Positions 23,135-33,662 of a stretch of DNA of 64,000 nt are shown here, piece by piece. Below the pieces are notes generated by a model that made no database searches, was not told where the DNA came from, and saw only the letters and a list, made by a program, of their open reading frames with translations. This stretch comes from Thozetella sp. PMI_491 (Eukaryota; Ascomycota; Sordariomycetes; Chaetosphaeriales; Chaetosphaeriaceae), in assembly GCA_021432635.1 (NCBI GenBank), contig MU270027.1, positions 1,054,001 to 1,118,000 on the forward strand, written 5' to 3'. A program made the position numbers and the translations under genes. The stretch's first letter is position 1. Every line of letters starts with the position of its first letter.

Positions 23135-26100
23135 ATGGCTAACCGATCATCTTCTTCGAGGCAGGCCAGGCCGGGCGATGATACCATCGGCAACTTCATC
23201 GTCGACCAGGAGATAGGAAAGGGTAGCTTCGCCCAGGTCTACTCGGGCAGGCACAAAGTGAGAAAGCTCCTCCATCCATTCCCTCCTTCAGCTCGGCTAG
23301 GACCTCTGAGGGCTTGTTTCCCGATGAAGGACCGGTGTATCCTACGACTCCGACATGCTAACATGGCTTCACGCAGATCACCGGTGCCCTCGTAGCCATC
23401 AAGTCCGTCGAGCTCGCCCGCCTGAATAAGAAGTTGAAGGAGAACCTATATGGAGAGATCAAGATCCTCAAAGACCTGCGCCATCCTCACATTGTAGCTC
23501 TCCACGACTGCGTAGAATCTTCAACGCACATCAACTTGATTATGGAATACTGCGAGCTCGGAGACCTGTCGTTGTTCATTAAAAAGAGGGAGAAGCTGAT
23601 CACCAACCCAGCGACGCACGACCTCGCCCGCAAGTACCCCAACGCGCCCGGCTCCGGTCTGAATGAGGTGGTCATTCGCCACTTCCTCAAGCAGCTCGCC
23701 AGCGCCTTGAAGTTCTTGCGCGAGGGCAACTTCGTTCACCGAGATGTCAAACCACAAAATCTGCTTCTGCTGCCCTCGCCTCTGTTTCGGCAAAGCAGCC
23801 GCACTGTCAAGCATATCCTCAGTGCGAGCAATGACTCTTTAACACCTGCTGCAGGTTTACCGTCGCTCCCCATGCTGAAGCTCGCCGACTTTGGATTCGC
23901 CCGCGTCCTTCCTTCGACCTCTTTGGCCGAGACGCTCTGTGGTTCTCCTCTCTACATGGCCCCCGAGATCCTGCGCTATGAGCGCTACGATGCTAAGGCC
24001 GACTTGTGGTCAGTCGGCACCGTTTTGTTCGAGATGGTCACCGGAAAGCCTCCATTCAGGGCTAGTAACCATGTGGAGCTTCTCCGGAGGATCGAAGCAG
24101 CGGACGACGTCATCAAGTTTCCCAAGGAGAGCATCTTGAGCTCGGACCTGAAGCATTTGATACGAGCGTTATTGAAGCGCCTCCCAGTGGAGCGCGTCAG
24201 CTTTGAAAACTTCTTCGCCAACCGTGTCGTAACGGAGCCCATCCCCGGTCTTGTCGAAGATGACGTCCCCAAAGAGGAGCCACCCATCTCGAGAGACCTC
24301 CGCGCTATCAAGACGGACGAACCGCTCCCTCCCTCCCGTAGGCATTCATTCCGCCGTTACGGACCCGACCAAGATGCCTCCCAGGCAAGCCAGCCGGGAT
24401 CAGCTAAGCCCCTCCGGTCATCACCGCTTGCGACGCCCATTGAGGCTAAGCCCAATCCATTAGAGCAGCCGGCGACGACGGGTCGGATGAGCTACTCACC
24501 GCGACAGGAGACAGCTGAAGGCTTGGGTATTCGCCGGCCCGTCCCTCAGTCCTCGACTTCGGCGCCCACGCGGCCCATGATGTACACCGAGCGACGCCGA
24601 GGACTCTCAAACGCGTCGACTAGGACACCCATTCGAGAGAATCCGTCTCCAGCCTCGTCTCAACACGCCGATGGAGGCAGGTACAGGCGCCCGGGGGAGA
24701 GGCGCGCCGCCGATGAGCAGGAACGAGCGGCCCAAGATGTGGCTTTCGAACGTGACTACGTGGTTGTAGAGAAGAGGCAAGTAGAGGTTAACGCCTTTGC
24801 GGACCAGATGGCTCTGTACCCGCAACAGGCCACCTCTCCCAAGTCGGGCGCCATCGTCCGACGGGCAACCCAGCAGGGCGCGCCCACTTCTACCACAGGT
24901 GCAGTACCAAGTCCGCCGTCGCGTAATCTTCAGATCGCCCCAGGTAGGGCGGATCACTACCGGCAAGGTTCTTATGATCGGACCATAGCTGGCAGTCCTA
25001 GCTCAACAACCTCGGCCATTTCCAAGGCCATTCAAGACGCCAGTCTCCGTCTCTTTGGTTTCCGGTATACGCCGCCATTGCTCGGCCGGGGCCACTCGCC
25101 CCCACAGATGTATAGCGCGTTCCCGGCCTATCCAACGCCATCAGCACCAGCGGGACTCATCGGCGACGGGAAGCAGAGTGGCCTCGTCGGCGAGGACTCG
25201 CGGGTCGCACAGCGCATCGAGGACTACGCCACTCGCAGTGATGTCGTGTACGGCTTCGCTGAGGTCAAGTATAAACAACTTGTTCCTCTGGCCCCCTCCA
25301 TGGAGCACGGACTCGGCGGCATCTCGGCCGAGAAGCTCGACGAGGAGGACGACGAGGGCCTTACAGTCGAGGCTGTAGTATCTCTTTCAGAGGAGGCCTT
25401 GGTTCTCTATGTCAAATCCCTATCACTTCTCGCGAAGTCGATGGACATTGCCAGCCTTTGGTGGTCGCGGAAGAGCCGAGCCGAGTCGAACAATAGTGGA
25501 CCGTCGTCCACCCGGGAATCAGCTCATATCCAGACCCTGACGCTGCGGATCAACTCGGCTGTGCAATGGATCCGTAGCCGCTTCAATGAGGTCCTAGAGA
25601 AGGCCGAGATTGTGAAACTCAAGCTCGTCGAGGCACAAAAGAAGTTGCCAGAGGACCACCCTAGCCATCCCAGCAACAACCAAGTGGACTCGATCGCCAT
25701 GGGCGCTTCGAGCGCCGCCGGACCCATCCTGAGCGAGGGCCTCAGCGCCGAGAAACTCATGTACGAGCGAGCGCTGGAGATGGCTCGCACCGCTGCTATC
25801 AACGAGGTCGCTAACGAGGACCTCCGCGGCTGCGAACTCTCTTATAATACGGCCATCCGGATGCTGGAGGCCGTTTTAGATAATGACGACGATCTCCCCA
25901 AGCGTCGCATTTCTGGCTCGGCCAGGGACGAGAGAGCTGTGCAAGAGAGCTCGCCCACCGATATCAACCAGGATGACCAGCAGTCAGTCCATAAAGGTAT
26001 GTGGAGCTCCGGCCGCCGGGAGGAAGAAGGCTACTGACACCAGGCGCAGTGATCCAAATGCTTACTGGCCGACTGGGGCTAGTCCGAAAAAAGATACACA

Positions 26101-26207
26101 TCATCGAAGCTGCTTCCAAGGCGCAGGAGCAGCAGCAACATCACAGCATGGCTCGTCGGCGTAGCGGGGACGTCACCCCTCGAAGTGTTCCCGCGTCCTC
26201 CTCATAA
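23135..26207 (+). CDS. atg1: Autophagy-initiating Ser/Thr kinase Atg1
   Basis: Catalytic subunit of the Atg1-Atg13-Atg17 complex that starts autophagosome formation at the pre-autophagosomal site. Exons are 23135-23257, 23377-25996 and 26050-26207, giving 966 residues. The kinase domain spans about 22-325: glycine loop GKGSFAQVY (28-36), VAIK with Lys50, alpha-C Glu68, HRDVKPQN with catalytic Asp164, DFGFAR (212-217), and activation-loop Thr227 in [14 protein letters not shown] low-complexity Pro/Ser linker follows. At 502-505 YVVV, set in acidic and basic residues ([19 protein letters not shown]), matches the Atg8-interacting motif of fungal Atg1. The C-terminal 300 residues are helical and fit the tandem MIT region that binds Atg13. 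The last intron separates HK from [15 protein letters not shown]. The upstream region is unusually long and contains a TGAGTCA site. Confidence 0.97.
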
Positions 26208-27569
26208 ATAAGGGCTACTTCAAGGCTCACCACAACAAGACACTGAGCGGCATATTATTGTACGAAGTTGAGCCTCGCGGCGCACCCTTTCGCATTCTCA
26301 CCGAATCTGCCGCCACTCTCGGCTAGCCGCCACCGAGCGCGGTTCTAGATTCCTGTTTTCCTTTTATTTCTTTTGCTCATGCATACTTCTTCTACGGGGA
26401 GGCATGTCATATATCGGAGTTGGTGGTATCTATTGCTAAAAATCATTTCCGGCGCATCGCGGCATCGGCGATGCGCCCAACATGTCTCGTCGCGATGATG
26501 TCGGCGCCACACCCTGGACCCCGGAGTTTGAACAGGGCAACGTCAGCTAGGACGGGGCAGGTAGAGGTGGTTCTTGGACAGCAGTGTCAACGCTGCTGTC
26601 ACTCTCAGTGTCTCTTTTTTCATTTTTCTATGTTCTGACTTCACACTATCGGCTAGGGGAGGGTCATTAAGGGTCGGTCTCCGGAGTATTTGGCTTGATC
26701 ACTTCACGGCGCCCGCACAGGACCACGCGGTCTTTCTTTCTCTCTTCGAGGATTCCTTCGCATACGAAGACTGGGACAGATGCGATAGGGGATGGGGTCA
26801 ATGGATACGAAGTTCACGCCAAATACCCATACAACGTTTTTGGCTTTTCGCTTTCGCCGTGCGGACGGGCGAATCGAGGTGGCTGTGTGAGAGAGCAACA
26901 GGGGTTGGGGTTGGACGCTGCATAGTGCTCTCATGGCTGGGTATGGGTCTAGCTTCCGGGCTGGCTGTTGCACAGTTGCCAGCTCCTGGGTCACCTCGGG
27001 ATCCACCCGAGAGGCTGTGTGTGTATGTGTGTGTGCGCGTGTGCGCGTCGAGCGCAGCGATGGCCTCACTGAGCTAGCAGGCAGGCATCTTTGGCTTTGG
27101 TCCGTGGTTCCTTAGCATGTCAGAGCCCTCGTTCTCCGATCTGTGTATAACCTAAATTGTTCGCTGTCGGGGAAATTGAGAGACCTGATCGTGTTGCAAA
27201 CTTCTCGTGAACGTTGTTGCCACCGCCCGCTTAATCTCTCGAGGCGGCCAAGTCCATGGTAGATGGATTATTAAAGACTGGCTACTAATTGCAGGGCTGC
27301 TCAGGAGGCCGAGGTTACTGAAGTAGATGCCGGGGCGACAAGAAGCATAACAGGGGCCTAGCGTTGTCAAGATCCTTGTGACCTGTGCAAATTGAAGTCT
27401 AATCAAAAGCACTAGTAAAGCTACATCTGGGGTGCATCTTCTGCTCCAATGTGCAATACAGCATCGGGCCGACGCCAAACTTTTCTTCTCAACCCACCCA
27501 CTGGAATCGGGTCGGGCAGCACAAGTCCAACTCCGCCTGAGACCGAGAGGATCCCACCACCATCGACTC
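26208..27569. other. Convergent 3' flank, ATG1 / ICL-PEPM gene
   Basis: No gene is seen. It contains the 3' untranslated regions of two converging genes and a GT/GC dinucleotide microsatellite near 27018-27051. Confidence 0.55.
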
Positions 27570-28638
27570 TCATACCCCGTTGGCGAAAGCCTTGCCCCCC
27601 ATCTCCTGGTCGAAAGCGGCACACTTGCTTAGACCGCACAGCTCAAAGACCTCGCGCACGCCACCGTCGATGGTCTTGCCGTCCGCTTTGTACTGCTCCG
27701 TCAAACGGCCTGTCGAGACCAGCTCCTTGATATCGCGCTGGTAGGCGATATAGGCGGCGCGGAAGGCGAAGCACGGCCAGATGACAATCTTGTAACCCAG
27801 CTTGCGGGCCTCGTCCGTGTCGACGAGCGGGGTGACGCCGCCGTTGACCATGTTGAGGAAGCACGGGGTGCCGGCCATTGCCTTGGGAAACTCCTCCATC
27901 TGCTCGCGCGTCGTCATGCCTTCGAGGAAGGCGACATCGGCTCCCGCGGCCACGGCGGCCTTGAGGCGGCGAATAGCCTCGTCGAACCCGTAGCTCTGGA
28001 GCGCGTCGGTCCGCGCAATGATGACGATATCGTCCTCTAGCTCCCTGCGGGCAGCATCGCACGCCCGGATGCGCGCCACATATGTGTCAAGGTCAACTAG
28101 CTCTTTACCCATGAGGTGTCCGCACCTCTTGGTCGTCACCTGGTCCTCGATGTGGAAACCGGCCACGCCGGCCTGGATGTAACGTTGGACCTGTGTGGTG
28201 GAGAGACATCAGCGCTGGAAGGAGAAGAGCTGAAGGGTCTAGATGGAGAGTTGGACGTACTGTCCTCGATACCATCATGGGGCCGCCGAAGCCAGTATCG
28301 ATGTCGGCAATCACGGGCACATTGCGGTCGAGGTTGGCGATCATGCCGGCAGTGCGGACCATGTCGTCAGCGGTGGTCAGGCCGAGATCAGGCATACCGA
28401 GCACGGACATGGCCACGCCGGCGCCGGTCTACCAAAGAGGTCTTCGTCAGCTGCTTCTGCTTGTCCAGAGACACAAGAACCTGGTCACCACTCCAGCTCC
28501 ACGTACCATGAACATAGCATCCACACCGTTCTCAATCGCCACGCGGGCTGAGATGCCGTCTTGAACTCCAGGGCACACAACCACCTTGCCCTCCTGGGCG
28601 ATCATGGCCCTGAGTCTCGCTGCCGCCTTGTTGCCCAT
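27570..28638 (-). CDS. Isocitrate lyase/PEP mutase superfamily protein
   Basis: Alpha/beta-barrel enzyme that would make or break a C-C or C-P bond next to a carboxylate. Exons in transcript order are 28638-28507, 28428-28261 and 28190-27570, all phase 0, giving 306 residues, the usual length for the short members of the family. VVVCPGVQDGISARVAIENG opens the barrel; VPVIADIDTGFGGPMMV supplies metal-binding Asp86 and Asp88, with Phe where relatives often have Tyr; FHIEDQVTTKRCGHLMGKEL carries the KKCGH-type loop with catalytic Cys123. The Cys argues for a lyase rather than a phosphonomutase. Candidates are methylisocitrate or dimethylmalate lyase-like, or oxaloacetate hydrolase-like activity; the true substrate cannot be read from the sequence. 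No mitochondrial or peroxisomal signal is obvious; the C-terminus is AFANGV. Confidence 0.88.
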
Positions 28639-30339
28639 CTTGTACAAGGTGTTAGCCGTGGTGGGATGTGGAAGGGTGATCGATTGGTCAGGAAGGACAA
28701 CAAGAGTGTGGCGGTAGAAACGACAGAGTATCTGCTGAGCAAGGACGAGGAGCTGTAAAGAGGTTGGGGAAAGAGAGTATAGCCTCGGGGGAATTACACG
28801 GGGAACGGCGAACCTCTGCTGGTATATACCCAAAGCTTTCGCAAGCGCGGAAGGCATCTACTCCGGTCTTCGGCTAGCACACCCCTCCGCTGACAGCATT
28901 AACCCCCCAGGAGCAGGCATGAGGCGCGCCGCGGCACGCCCTCGATACCAGATAACCCCCCGATGTGGATAGCTGAGGGGCGGCATCTGTCGCGCTCTGG
29001 AGCTACCGTGGGGCTTGGTTGCCGACCTTGGCCGAGGCCGTTTCCCCGGGAGGGGCAGCTAGAGCTGGGGGGCGGCGGGGAGGAGGCCGGCAAGGTGCGG
29101 AGTCTGCCCGCGGCGCAGGTACTTTTATGAACAGAAGGCCGCCGTTGCCTGCCGGAAAAGGAGGGGCAGTTTTCCGCTTTCAGGAGAAGTTGAAAGGAAG
29201 GCCGAGTAGGCCGGGTTGTAGGCATTGATTGACTGGTGCCGGCCGGCAATGTTGTCCTGCCGAGTCAGACATTGGCTTCCAGGGGTACAGTACATGGCTA
29301 GACACTACCCCTAAGATCCCGGCGGGATGAGATGCCGGCGGGATGGGAGCAAGGTAGAAGTTGCATGGCAACAGGAACAGAACACGAACACCCCTCTTCC
29401 TCCAGCCCCGCCGCTCCTATGGATAGGTTGGAACGACTGGATCGCTGTGGACAAAGATATGCGTAATGCCGTTCGAATCGCGAATAGTAGAGCGGCGACA
29501 GGCGGTCGAGAGAAGAGACTGGCAAGGTGTGGACGAATGGTAGAAATGCAACTCTTCGCTCTAGCTAGTGCTGTGAAGATGATAGCACCATATAGGTACG
29601 GTATTAGGTTTAGAGTCTCGAGCCGAAGACTGTGTCTGCATTTGTTTACTCTATTCTATTTGATCCGCTTTCTTTCATTTTTTTTCTCCTTCTACGGAAA
29701 AAGAAAATAGGAAGGAAAGGCACCAGGTGTATGTATGTATGACAGGAGCGACCAAGGCTCTAAGCGACAAAGCTGCTTTCACCCCAGAGATCCCGTGTTG
29801 CGCTTCCCCCTCCTCCCCAATCATGAGGCCAACAGTGGATTAGTCCCCGCTTCTCGCTATCCGCAACTCACCGGTGCCTTCAGTGCCCTCAACTCCCCCA
29901 TTGAACCTCTTCTCGCTGAGAGGGACAGACAAGAGAGGCCATCTTGGGGTAGTGCATCGCCCAATCCCTGGGGTATTGAGGGTCCCCCTTCGGATCCAGA
30001 CTGCCCAGAGCGAATAGCATCGCGCCACCAGCTGCAATCCCTGGCCCTCACCTGCTAGAGCACGCCAGGCTAGACCGGTAAGCAACTGCTACGCACACCT
30101 TGGCGCCGAGCGGCTCCCTCCTGCTCTTGGTGTCTTCACCGTTCTGCAGCCTCGGGACGGGCCGCTCCAGCTGCAACGTTCCCTCCCTGGACTCTTCCTC
30201 CTGCACTCGTGCGTTGCGTCCGCCACCCACGCTCCTCGCCAAAGAGCCCAGGGCCCAAGGGAACCAATAGCTTCTCTCTCTCTCTAAGTCTACTTTCCTG
30301 TTTAGGTCCCGCCGGGCCTTCTCGCACTGCTTTCCCATC
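28639..30339. other. Divergent intergenic region, ICL-PEPM / zeta-type kinase
   Basis: A 1.7 kb region between divergently read genes. No gene is recognisable. A short direct repeat of CCGGCGGGATG occurs near 29318-29345, and a T-rich stretch near 29650-29700. Pyrimidine-rich sequence around 30270-30300 probably belongs to the leader of the kinase gene. Confidence 0.55.
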
Positions 30340-31290
30340 ATGGCTGGCGGCATCCCGCCTGAATGGGCCATCTCGGAGGAGGACTCCATCGCGATATTCA
30401 ATGAGACCATCGCGCCCCAGGAGCTCGGCTCACACCTGCACATCCACCACCAGGTCGACGGTAAGCGGCCTCTGGCCGTGCTCATTGTCGGCCAGACCGG
30501 TGCAGGCAAGACGCGCTTGGCCCCAGACCTCAAGCAGGCCATGACCGCCTTCGGCCGTGACCCGAACCACTTCATCGCCGACACTTACAAGACCTATCAC
30601 CCGCATTACGCCGAGGCGCTCAGGACTGCCCCCAAGAACGCCTCCATCGTCGCATCGTCGGCCGCTCGCCTGTGGCTCACCATGGCGTGCGAGGCCGCCG
30701 TCGCGAACCGCTCCGACGTGCTGGTCGAGTCGGCTTGCCGACATCCAGACGACTTTTGCCGCCTTGCCGAAATATTCCACGACGGCGGGTATCTTGTCAA
30801 GGTGGCCATAATGGCCGTCCCCGAGGCCTTGAGCAGGCTAGGAATTCTGGTCAGGTACTATCGCAACCTACCTGAGGCGCAGTCCAGGGGTCTACCCCTG
30901 AGGCTGACGCCGAAGAAAGTTCACGATGATAGCTACGCCGGACTCGCGTATGCGGCAAAGTTTATCGATGAACATCCCATCGTGGATGGTATTGTGGTTG
31001 TGCGGAGGAATAACCTTGTCACGTACGAAAATGGGAAGGGGGGCGCGTTCGGGGGTTGGCAGAGTGCGGCCACGGCCGCAGCAGCACTGGAGATAGAACG
31101 AAAGAGGAAGCTGTCGCCCGAGGAGGCACAGGCGGCCCAGGCAGACATCGAAGAGCTGAAGAAGCTAGAAGATTCACAAATCCAAGGCCAAATTCAGGAG
31201 ATTGAGACCTCTATCGCCGCCCTCGACGGCGGTTTGGCCGAGCTCAAGCTCTTGGATGCCGCTGCCTTTGTTGGCAAAGGGTTGGACTGA
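30340..31290 (+). CDS. Zeta toxin-fold P-loop kinase domain protein
   Basis: Single-exon gene of 316 residues. The Walker A motif GQTGAGKT (51-58) follows a hydrophobic strand (LAVLIV), and HFIADTYKTYHPHY plus DVLVESACRHPDDF match the zeta-toxin/chloramphenicol-phosphotransferase-like fold, in which the Asp after the second strand and the conserved Arg act in phosphoryl transfer. In bacteria such domains phosphorylate UDP-N-acetylglucosamine and are paired with an epsilon antidote. No antidote-like gene lies next to this one, and fungal homologues are stand-alone proteins of unknown substrate. Residues from about 245 to 305 are rich in Glu, Lys, Gln and Leu and look like a coiled coil, which bacterial toxins lack. 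There is no signal peptide, so it is probably cytosolic. It converges with the next gene. Confidence 0.8.
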   Translation: MAGGIPPEWAISEEDSIAIFNETIAPQELGSHLHIHHQVDGKRPLAVLIVGQTGAGKTRLAPDLKQAMTAFGRDPNHFIADTYKTYHPHYAEALRTAPKNASIVASSAARLWLTMACEAAVANRSDVLVESACRHPDDFCRLAEIFHDGGYLVKVAIMAVPEALSRLGILVRYYRNLPEAQSRGLPLRLTPKKVHDDSYAGLAYAAKFIDEHPIVDGIVVVRRNNLVTYENGKGGAFGGWQSAATAAAALEIERKRKLSPEEAQAAQADIEELKKLEDSQIQGQIQEIETSIAALDGGLAELKLLDAAAFVGKGLD

Positions 31291-31707
31291 TGCAAGACAG
31301 TTCTGGATAGTGTATGGGATCTCGTATGCATTATGTAGCCCCTTCCCTTATGCAAAACTTGGGATGACGCCGTCGCCAGTGAATATAGGGGAATGCGGTA
31401 CAGCCCGCAGCGCTATTAGAAACGTGGCAATCGAGAGGGCCTTTACCAAACTTGCCACGGCTTTTGTTCTTATATACCCCACAGGACTGAGTACTTGTAA
31501 TGACAGAAATCTGAATATATGTATTCCGCGTTGTACACCCGGTTGGTGTACCAAGCCCATACTTCTAGAGGGAAGATGCAGGAGCCAAGCCATAGACACT
31601 CGAAGATGGCTACTCCTCTGCCTCCCGTGGCCACCCATGTGTGTCTTGCACCATGTATCAGTTTATATCGAGGGTTATGGTATGTCCAATACCCGATAGC
31701 AGTCTAA
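31291..31707. other. Convergent 3' flank
   Basis: About 420 bp between two stop codons on opposite strands. It is less GC-rich than the coding sequence and shows nothing beyond likely 3' untranslated sequence. Confidence 0.5.
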
Positions 31708-33078
31708 TTATGCCCGGTTAGGCACCTCCAAGGACGAAGACGCCGAAGAATCGCCGCGCTCCTCGCGCTTAGGCCGTTCCTCCGCGTCTTCCTCGTCAAA
31801 GGCTAAGGAAGACTGAGGGACATCGCCACACACGCGCTTCATGGCTTCCTCTAGGTCCTGGTAGGCGTGCTCGAGTGAGCTCTCATCTCCCTCGCACATC
31901 TTTGCTCCTTCCGCCATCAGTCTTCGGTTCTTCTCGTGCCAACCGTGGCCCTCGGCGAAGTATGCACGCCAGCTCTTGGGCGTGCGACCCGGCTCGCTAG
32001 CTTCGTCCACGTCTCGGGGACTACTGCTGACATTTATGTGCCAATCAGGCAAGGCGAGCGCCCGCAGCTCGTGCGCTGTCAAGGGCTCCCCCAGTATGCC
32101 GCCGTAGCTGCACGTCCAGCTGTGCACCAAGTCTGCGGCCATCTCGAGAAGCTCCTCGGCAGGCACGCCAGGTTCACGGACGAATAGAACCACTTCACCC
32201 TCGGCACTGGACAGACGTGTGCGGACCACCCCGTCGGGCCGAATGGGTGCCTCGTTTCGCTGCCGTATGTAGTTGCCTACCTCCTCGCCGGGCCGACATC
32301 CCTCGTGCTCCACCATCTGCTCGATCGTCTCGGCCTGCTGGATGCAGACCGCGCAGCCGTTACGCACGCACCGCACGCACCGCGCGGCTTTGTTCTGGCC
32401 AGACCGCTCGAGGGAGCAGACAAGCTGCTTCATCTTACACTGCAGGCATGCTAGGAGGGCCGAGTGCGTACGGGGCAGGCGGCGCCGGTGCAAGTAATCA
32501 GCCCGCTGGGTGAGCGGCTGCTGTTTCTCAGGCTTCTGCTGCTCCCGGCTCAGGAGGAAGTGACGGAACGGGCTACCAGCCGCGAGAGGGTGGATGGGTT
32601 TCGGCCCTGCGAGACGCTCAACCTGTCCCGATCTGTAGCCTCGGAGCTTCAGGAGCTCGAGACGTTGTGCGTACTCCTCATCGGCGGCGCGAAACCATTC
32701 CATGGCATACCACAACTTACGCTTGACGCGTTTCTGGATAGAGTTCTCCAACTTCACAGCCCATTCTACCTCATGGTTGACATGGCTCCCACGCGCGTTG
32801 TCAGCTGTAGGGATCTTGTAGAGGCTAGACTTCTCGCCGGCAATAGCTGCATTTGGGTCAGGGGTACGCCAACGTTTGCGAGGGCGTGCCGAGCCATAGA
32901 CACCGCCGCTGCGAGGGTCCATTGTGCGCGTGTCCGTGCTGCTAGTATTGGTATTGGTGCTGGTGCTGGTGCTGGTGCTGGTGCCGGAAGGCAAGTATGA
33001 CGCTCGGTGCGAGTCCTCCAGCCTCTGAACTACCGAGACCAAACCACCGTTAGCAGAAGGAGTAGTGCAACGGGCCAA
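31708..33078 (-). CDS. Unknown protein with central Zn2Cys6-like cysteine cluster
   Basis: Uninterrupted frame of 456 residues with no family I recognise. A second in-frame Met at residue 53 (MDPRSGG) follows a Ser/Thr/Asn dipeptide repeat and could be the true start. Residues 60-72 (ARPRKRWR) and 115-122 (QKRVKRK) are basic and could be nuclear signals. Cysteines at 211, 214, 221, 234, 237, 242 and 245 give C-x2-C-x6-C-x12-C-x2-C-x7-C, the spacing of a fungal binuclear zinc cluster, but it lies mid-protein and the usual Arg/Lys pattern is only partly kept (CLQCKMKQLVC). The C-terminal part has an EVVLFVREPG segment, a Trp-rich region and a final acidic and Ser-rich tail. A DNA-binding or zinc-binding role is inference. 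Confidence 0.65.
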   Translation of the reverse strand: MARCTTPSANGGLVSVVQRLEDSHRASYLPSGTSTSTSTSTNTNTSSTDTRTMDPRSGGVYGSARPRKRWRTPDPNAAIAGEKSSLYKIPTADNARGSHVNHEVEWAVKLENSIQKRVKRKLWYAMEWFRAADEEYAQRLELLKLRGYRSGQVERLAGPKPIHPLAAGSPFRHFLLSREQQKPEKQQPLTQRADYLHRRRLPRTHSALLACLQCKMKQLVCSLERSGQNKAARCVRCVRNGCAVCIQQAETIEQMVEHEGCRPGEEVGNYIRQRNEAPIRPDGVVRTRLSSAEGEVVLFVREPGVPAEELLEMAADLVHSWTCSYGGILGEPLTAHELRALALPDWHINVSSSPRDVDEASEPGRTPKSWRAYFAEGHGWHEKNRRLMAEGAKMCEGDESSLEHAYQDLEEAMKRVCGDVPQSSLAFDEEDAEERPKREERGDSSASSSLEVPNRA

Positions 33079-33662
33079 GATGAGACCGGAGGGACACTCT
33101 TGGCAATAATGGCCTAAGGCTAGGCTAGAGAACTACATGGAAACGAGCCCTGCCAATGCGTAAGTGAATTACCCGGGCCATTTTGACAGGTTCTCAAGAC
33201 AAAGGTGCAACAGCAGAACCTAGGAAGATGGCCCCGACAAAGAAGGATAGGACCTTGCAACAGAAACTCGAACAAGTAGATTGTGTTTGAAAGACGAACA
33301 AAGGATGTTGCACCCCCAGATGACGGCTATTCAGCGTTGAAGCTACCGGAAGAATCCTGGGGGGACAAGACATTGTGCCCAATCCTTTCTTCGCTCGAGA
33401 GGCGGACATCACTGCGGATAAGATGCAACGAAGATCAGGGTATTCTTTGGAGAAAGACTGAGAAGGCTGCGAAAACGACCTGCGCAATTTTCCGGACCGT
33501 TTGCCTGTGCTCCCCAATACCCCGAGGTTGAGATAACATAGCAAGCACCTCCCCCGAAAGCCGTGGCACAACGCTTGATATGCATAACTTCGTCGACAAA
33601 TGGCGCGCTATCCACACACTCCATCATCCTTACCGACTCGACTCGGTCCGTTTTCAAGACAC
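33079..33662. other. Spacer downstream of coronin
   Basis: About 580 bp between the start of the unknown gene and the stop of coronin, both on the minus strand. It should hold the coronin 3' untranslated region and the promoter of the unknown gene. No other feature is seen. Confidence 0.5.

Noticed and set aside
29471-29480. GTTCGAATCG, tRNA B-box-like
   Set aside because: No A box at the proper distance and no cloverleaf could be folded around it.
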